This document shows, in pieces, positions 14,531-15,369 of a stretch of 15,369 nt of DNA. A program made the position numbers and the translations under genes. The stretch covers positions 1 to 15,369 of the forward strand of contig JAGRLX010000296.1 of the NCBI GenBank assembly GCA_020441605.1, in the 5' to 3' direction. This DNA comes from Alphaproteobacteria bacterium (GTDB lineage: Bacteria > Pseudomonadota > Alphaproteobacteria > Rhizobiales > Aestuariivirgaceae). A model generated the notes under the pieces. It worked only from the letters and a program-made list of their open reading frames with translations. It ran no database searches and was not told the DNA's origin. The number at the start of each line of letters is the position of its first letter. Within the stretch, counting starts at the first letter, position 1.

Positions 14531-14815
14531 ATGGACATCGCTCAACTGATCATTCAAGTGGTTGCGGGCGGAATCGGCGGTAATGTCTCCAGCGCGGCCC
14601 TGAAAGACAAGAACCTCGGATTTCTCGGCGACAGCATTGCCGGCTTTGTTGGTGGAGGTATTAGCAGTCAAGCGCTGAAAAAAATTCTGGCCGGCGGCGC
14701 CGTGGCCGGCCGGCTGGATATGGCCGCCATTATCCAACAGATCGCCGGCGGTGGCATAGGTGGCGCAATCCTCATGGCGATGATCAGCACGTTCAAGACC
14801 ACGACCAGGGGTTAG
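14531..14815 (+). CDS. Small glycine/alanine-rich hydrophobic protein, unknown function
   Basis: 94 aa from the ATG at 14531 (MDIAQLIIQ); an ATG three codons earlier (14522) is equally open, and neither has a good ribosome site. The chain alternates hydrophobic and Gly-rich blocks: VVAGGIGGNVSSAAL (10-24), LGFLGDSIAGFVGGGISSQAL (29-49), LAGGAVAG (53-60) and IIQQIAGGGIGGAILMAMIS (67-86). The GGIGG element occurs twice, about 60 residues apart, hinting at an internal repeat or at packed membrane helices. The layout recalls small proteins of rhizobia with an IIQ-V-GG-GGN start, and loosely the GlsB/YeaQ/YmgE group, but I cannot assign a family. It is transcribed away from the Usp gene, with the Fnr/FixK-type box between them. 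Confidence 0.65.
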   Translation: MDIAQLIIQVVAGGIGGNVSSAALKDKNLGFLGDSIAGFVGGGISSQALKKILAGGAVAGRLDMAAIIQQIAGGGIGGAILMAMISTFKTTTRG

Positions 14816-14831
14816 GGCCCGGCAAGATTGG

Positions 14832-14870
14832 AGCCCGCCAACCGTTGGCAAACCGTCACGTGCGGGCTTT
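14832..14870 (+). terminator. Possible intrinsic terminator after the small glycine-rich gene
   Basis: AGCCCGC (14832-14838) and GCGGGCT (14862-14868) form a 7-bp GC-rich stem followed by TTTCT. The 23-base loop contains a further CCAA/TTGG hairpin. It begins 17 bases after the stop codon. The T-run is short. Confidence 0.45.
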
Positions 14871-14878
14871 CTAACGTT

Positions 14879-14916
14879 GCGGCGATTGTCTGGCGAAGCG
14901 GGCAGTCGATCGCCGC
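14879..14916. repeat. Inverted repeat in the convergent gap
   Basis: GCGGCGAT (14879-14886) and ATCGCCGC (14909-14916) are perfect 8-base arms around 22 bases; one G-T and one G-C pair can extend the stem. No T-run follows on either strand. It may be part of a bidirectional termination zone. Confidence 0.4.
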
Positions 14917-14950
14917 CAGCCGACTACCGCAAGATGCTCGTCATTTTGCC

Positions 14951-14992
14951 ACGGGCGAAACTCTGCACGTTCGTGTCAGCCTGCTCGCCCGT
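14951..14992 (-). terminator. Hairpin just past the metallopeptidase stop, possible terminator
   Basis: ACGGGCGA (14951-14958) and TCGCCCGT (14985-14992) are perfect 8-base arms, with an inner CACG-TT-CGTG hairpin. It starts four bases after the minus-strand stop codon. No T-run follows, so termination is inferred from position and stem strength only. Confidence 0.35.
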
Positions 14993-14996
14993 TGCG

Positions 14997-15369
14997 CTAG
15001 GGGTTCTCCACAGCGAAGGTATCGCAGTCCCTCACGTCCTTCGCCGCAAGACCCGCCTTGAACCAGCGAACGCGCTGGGCGGAAGAACCATGGGTAAAGG
15101 AGTCTTCGACAACATAGCCCTGGGAGCGTTTCTGCAAGCGGTCATCGCCAATCTGCGCCGCTGCATTGAGGGCTTCCTCGATGTCGCCCTCCTCCAGGAT
15201 GTGGGCCGTGGCATCGGCTTCCCTGGCCCAGATGCCGGCCAGGCAATCGGCCTGGAGTTCCATTCTCACTGACAGAGCATTGCTTTCCACTTCGGACGCC
15301 CGTGACCGGGCCTGCATGACCCGGTCGGCGATGCCAAGCTGATTTTGAACGTGGTGGCCGACCTCGTGG
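14997..15369 (-). CDS. Neutral zinc metallopeptidase, YpfJ family (5' part beyond window)
   Basis: C-terminal ~123 residues of a putative zinc metallopeptidase (PF04228, YpfJ-like). The reading frame enters at the right edge with [13 protein letters not shown], containing the zinc-binding HExxH motif. It continues with [12 protein letters not shown], where the Glu is the likely third zinc ligand, and with [17 protein letters not shown] and CDTFA near the C-terminus, all conserved in the family. It stops with TAG at 14997. Full-length members are about 290-320 aa, so some 170-190 N-terminal residues, normally with one membrane span, lie outside. The in-frame ATG at 15317 is internal and not the true start. 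The physiological substrate of this family is not established. Confidence 0.92.
   Translation of the reverse strand, partial: HEVGHHVQNQLGIADRVMQARSRASEVESNALSVRMELQADCLAGIWAREADATAHILEEGDIEEALNAAAQIGDDRLQKRSQGYVVEDSFTHGSSAQRVRWFKAGLAAKDVRDCDTFAVENP

Overview
The window reads as chromosome of a GC-rich alphaproteobacterium, most likely of the order Hyphomicrobiales (rhizobia and relatives). The grounds are the codon bias, a purine-degradation operon joined to a BMP-type ABC importer, an Fnr/FixK-type TTGAC-N4-GTCAA box in front of a universal stress protein gene, and an exopolysaccharide-type phosphoglycosyltransferase. This placement is an inference from gene content, not from a marker gene. 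I see no rRNA, tRNA, CRISPR array, insertion sequence or phage gene.

Left and centre (1-11860, all on the minus strand, read right to left): a D-glycerate kinase family gene and a LysR-type regulator come first (13 bp apart). After 120 bp of regulatory DNA follows a tightly packed operon: uraH (5-hydroxyisourate hydrolase), xdhA, xdhB and xdhC (xanthine dehydrogenase FeS/FAD subunit, molybdenum subunit and maturation factor), then a complete ABC importer (double ATPase, two permeases, BMP-family periplasmic binding protein). The binding protein runs off the left edge. Junctions are 3 bp, 1 bp, an ATGA overlap, a GTGA overlap, a 17-bp overlap, 4 bp and 24 bp, so the set is almost certainly one transcript. 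The simplest reading is purine import followed by hypoxanthine/xanthine to urate to 5-hydroxyisourate hydrolysis. Urate oxidase and OHCU decarboxylase are not in the window. Glycerate kinase fits as the sink for glyoxylate released from ureides.

The 120-bp gap before uraH holds a candidate promoter (TTGACG-N16-TATTGT), a perfect 20-bp dyad overlapping its -10 element, and a second 11-bp dyad in its spacer. This looks like an operator region for the purine operon.

Right (12099-15369): a small single-span membrane protein of unknown function and an undecaprenyl-phosphate hexose-1-phosphate transferase lie on the plus strand. A universal stress protein gene converges on the latter with one base between the stop codons. 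Past its Fnr/FixK-type box comes a nested dyad and a small glycine-rich protein on the plus strand. A 181-bp convergent gap with three inverted repeats follows, and then the 3' part of a YpfJ-type neutral zinc metallopeptidase on the minus strand, cut by the right edge.

No stretch longer than about 240 bp lacks a gene. The strongest leads are the operator/promoter architecture before uraH, the transporter-XDH-UraH pairing, the Fnr/FixK-type box and the two small unassigned proteins. Nothing in the window clearly amounts to a wholly new system.
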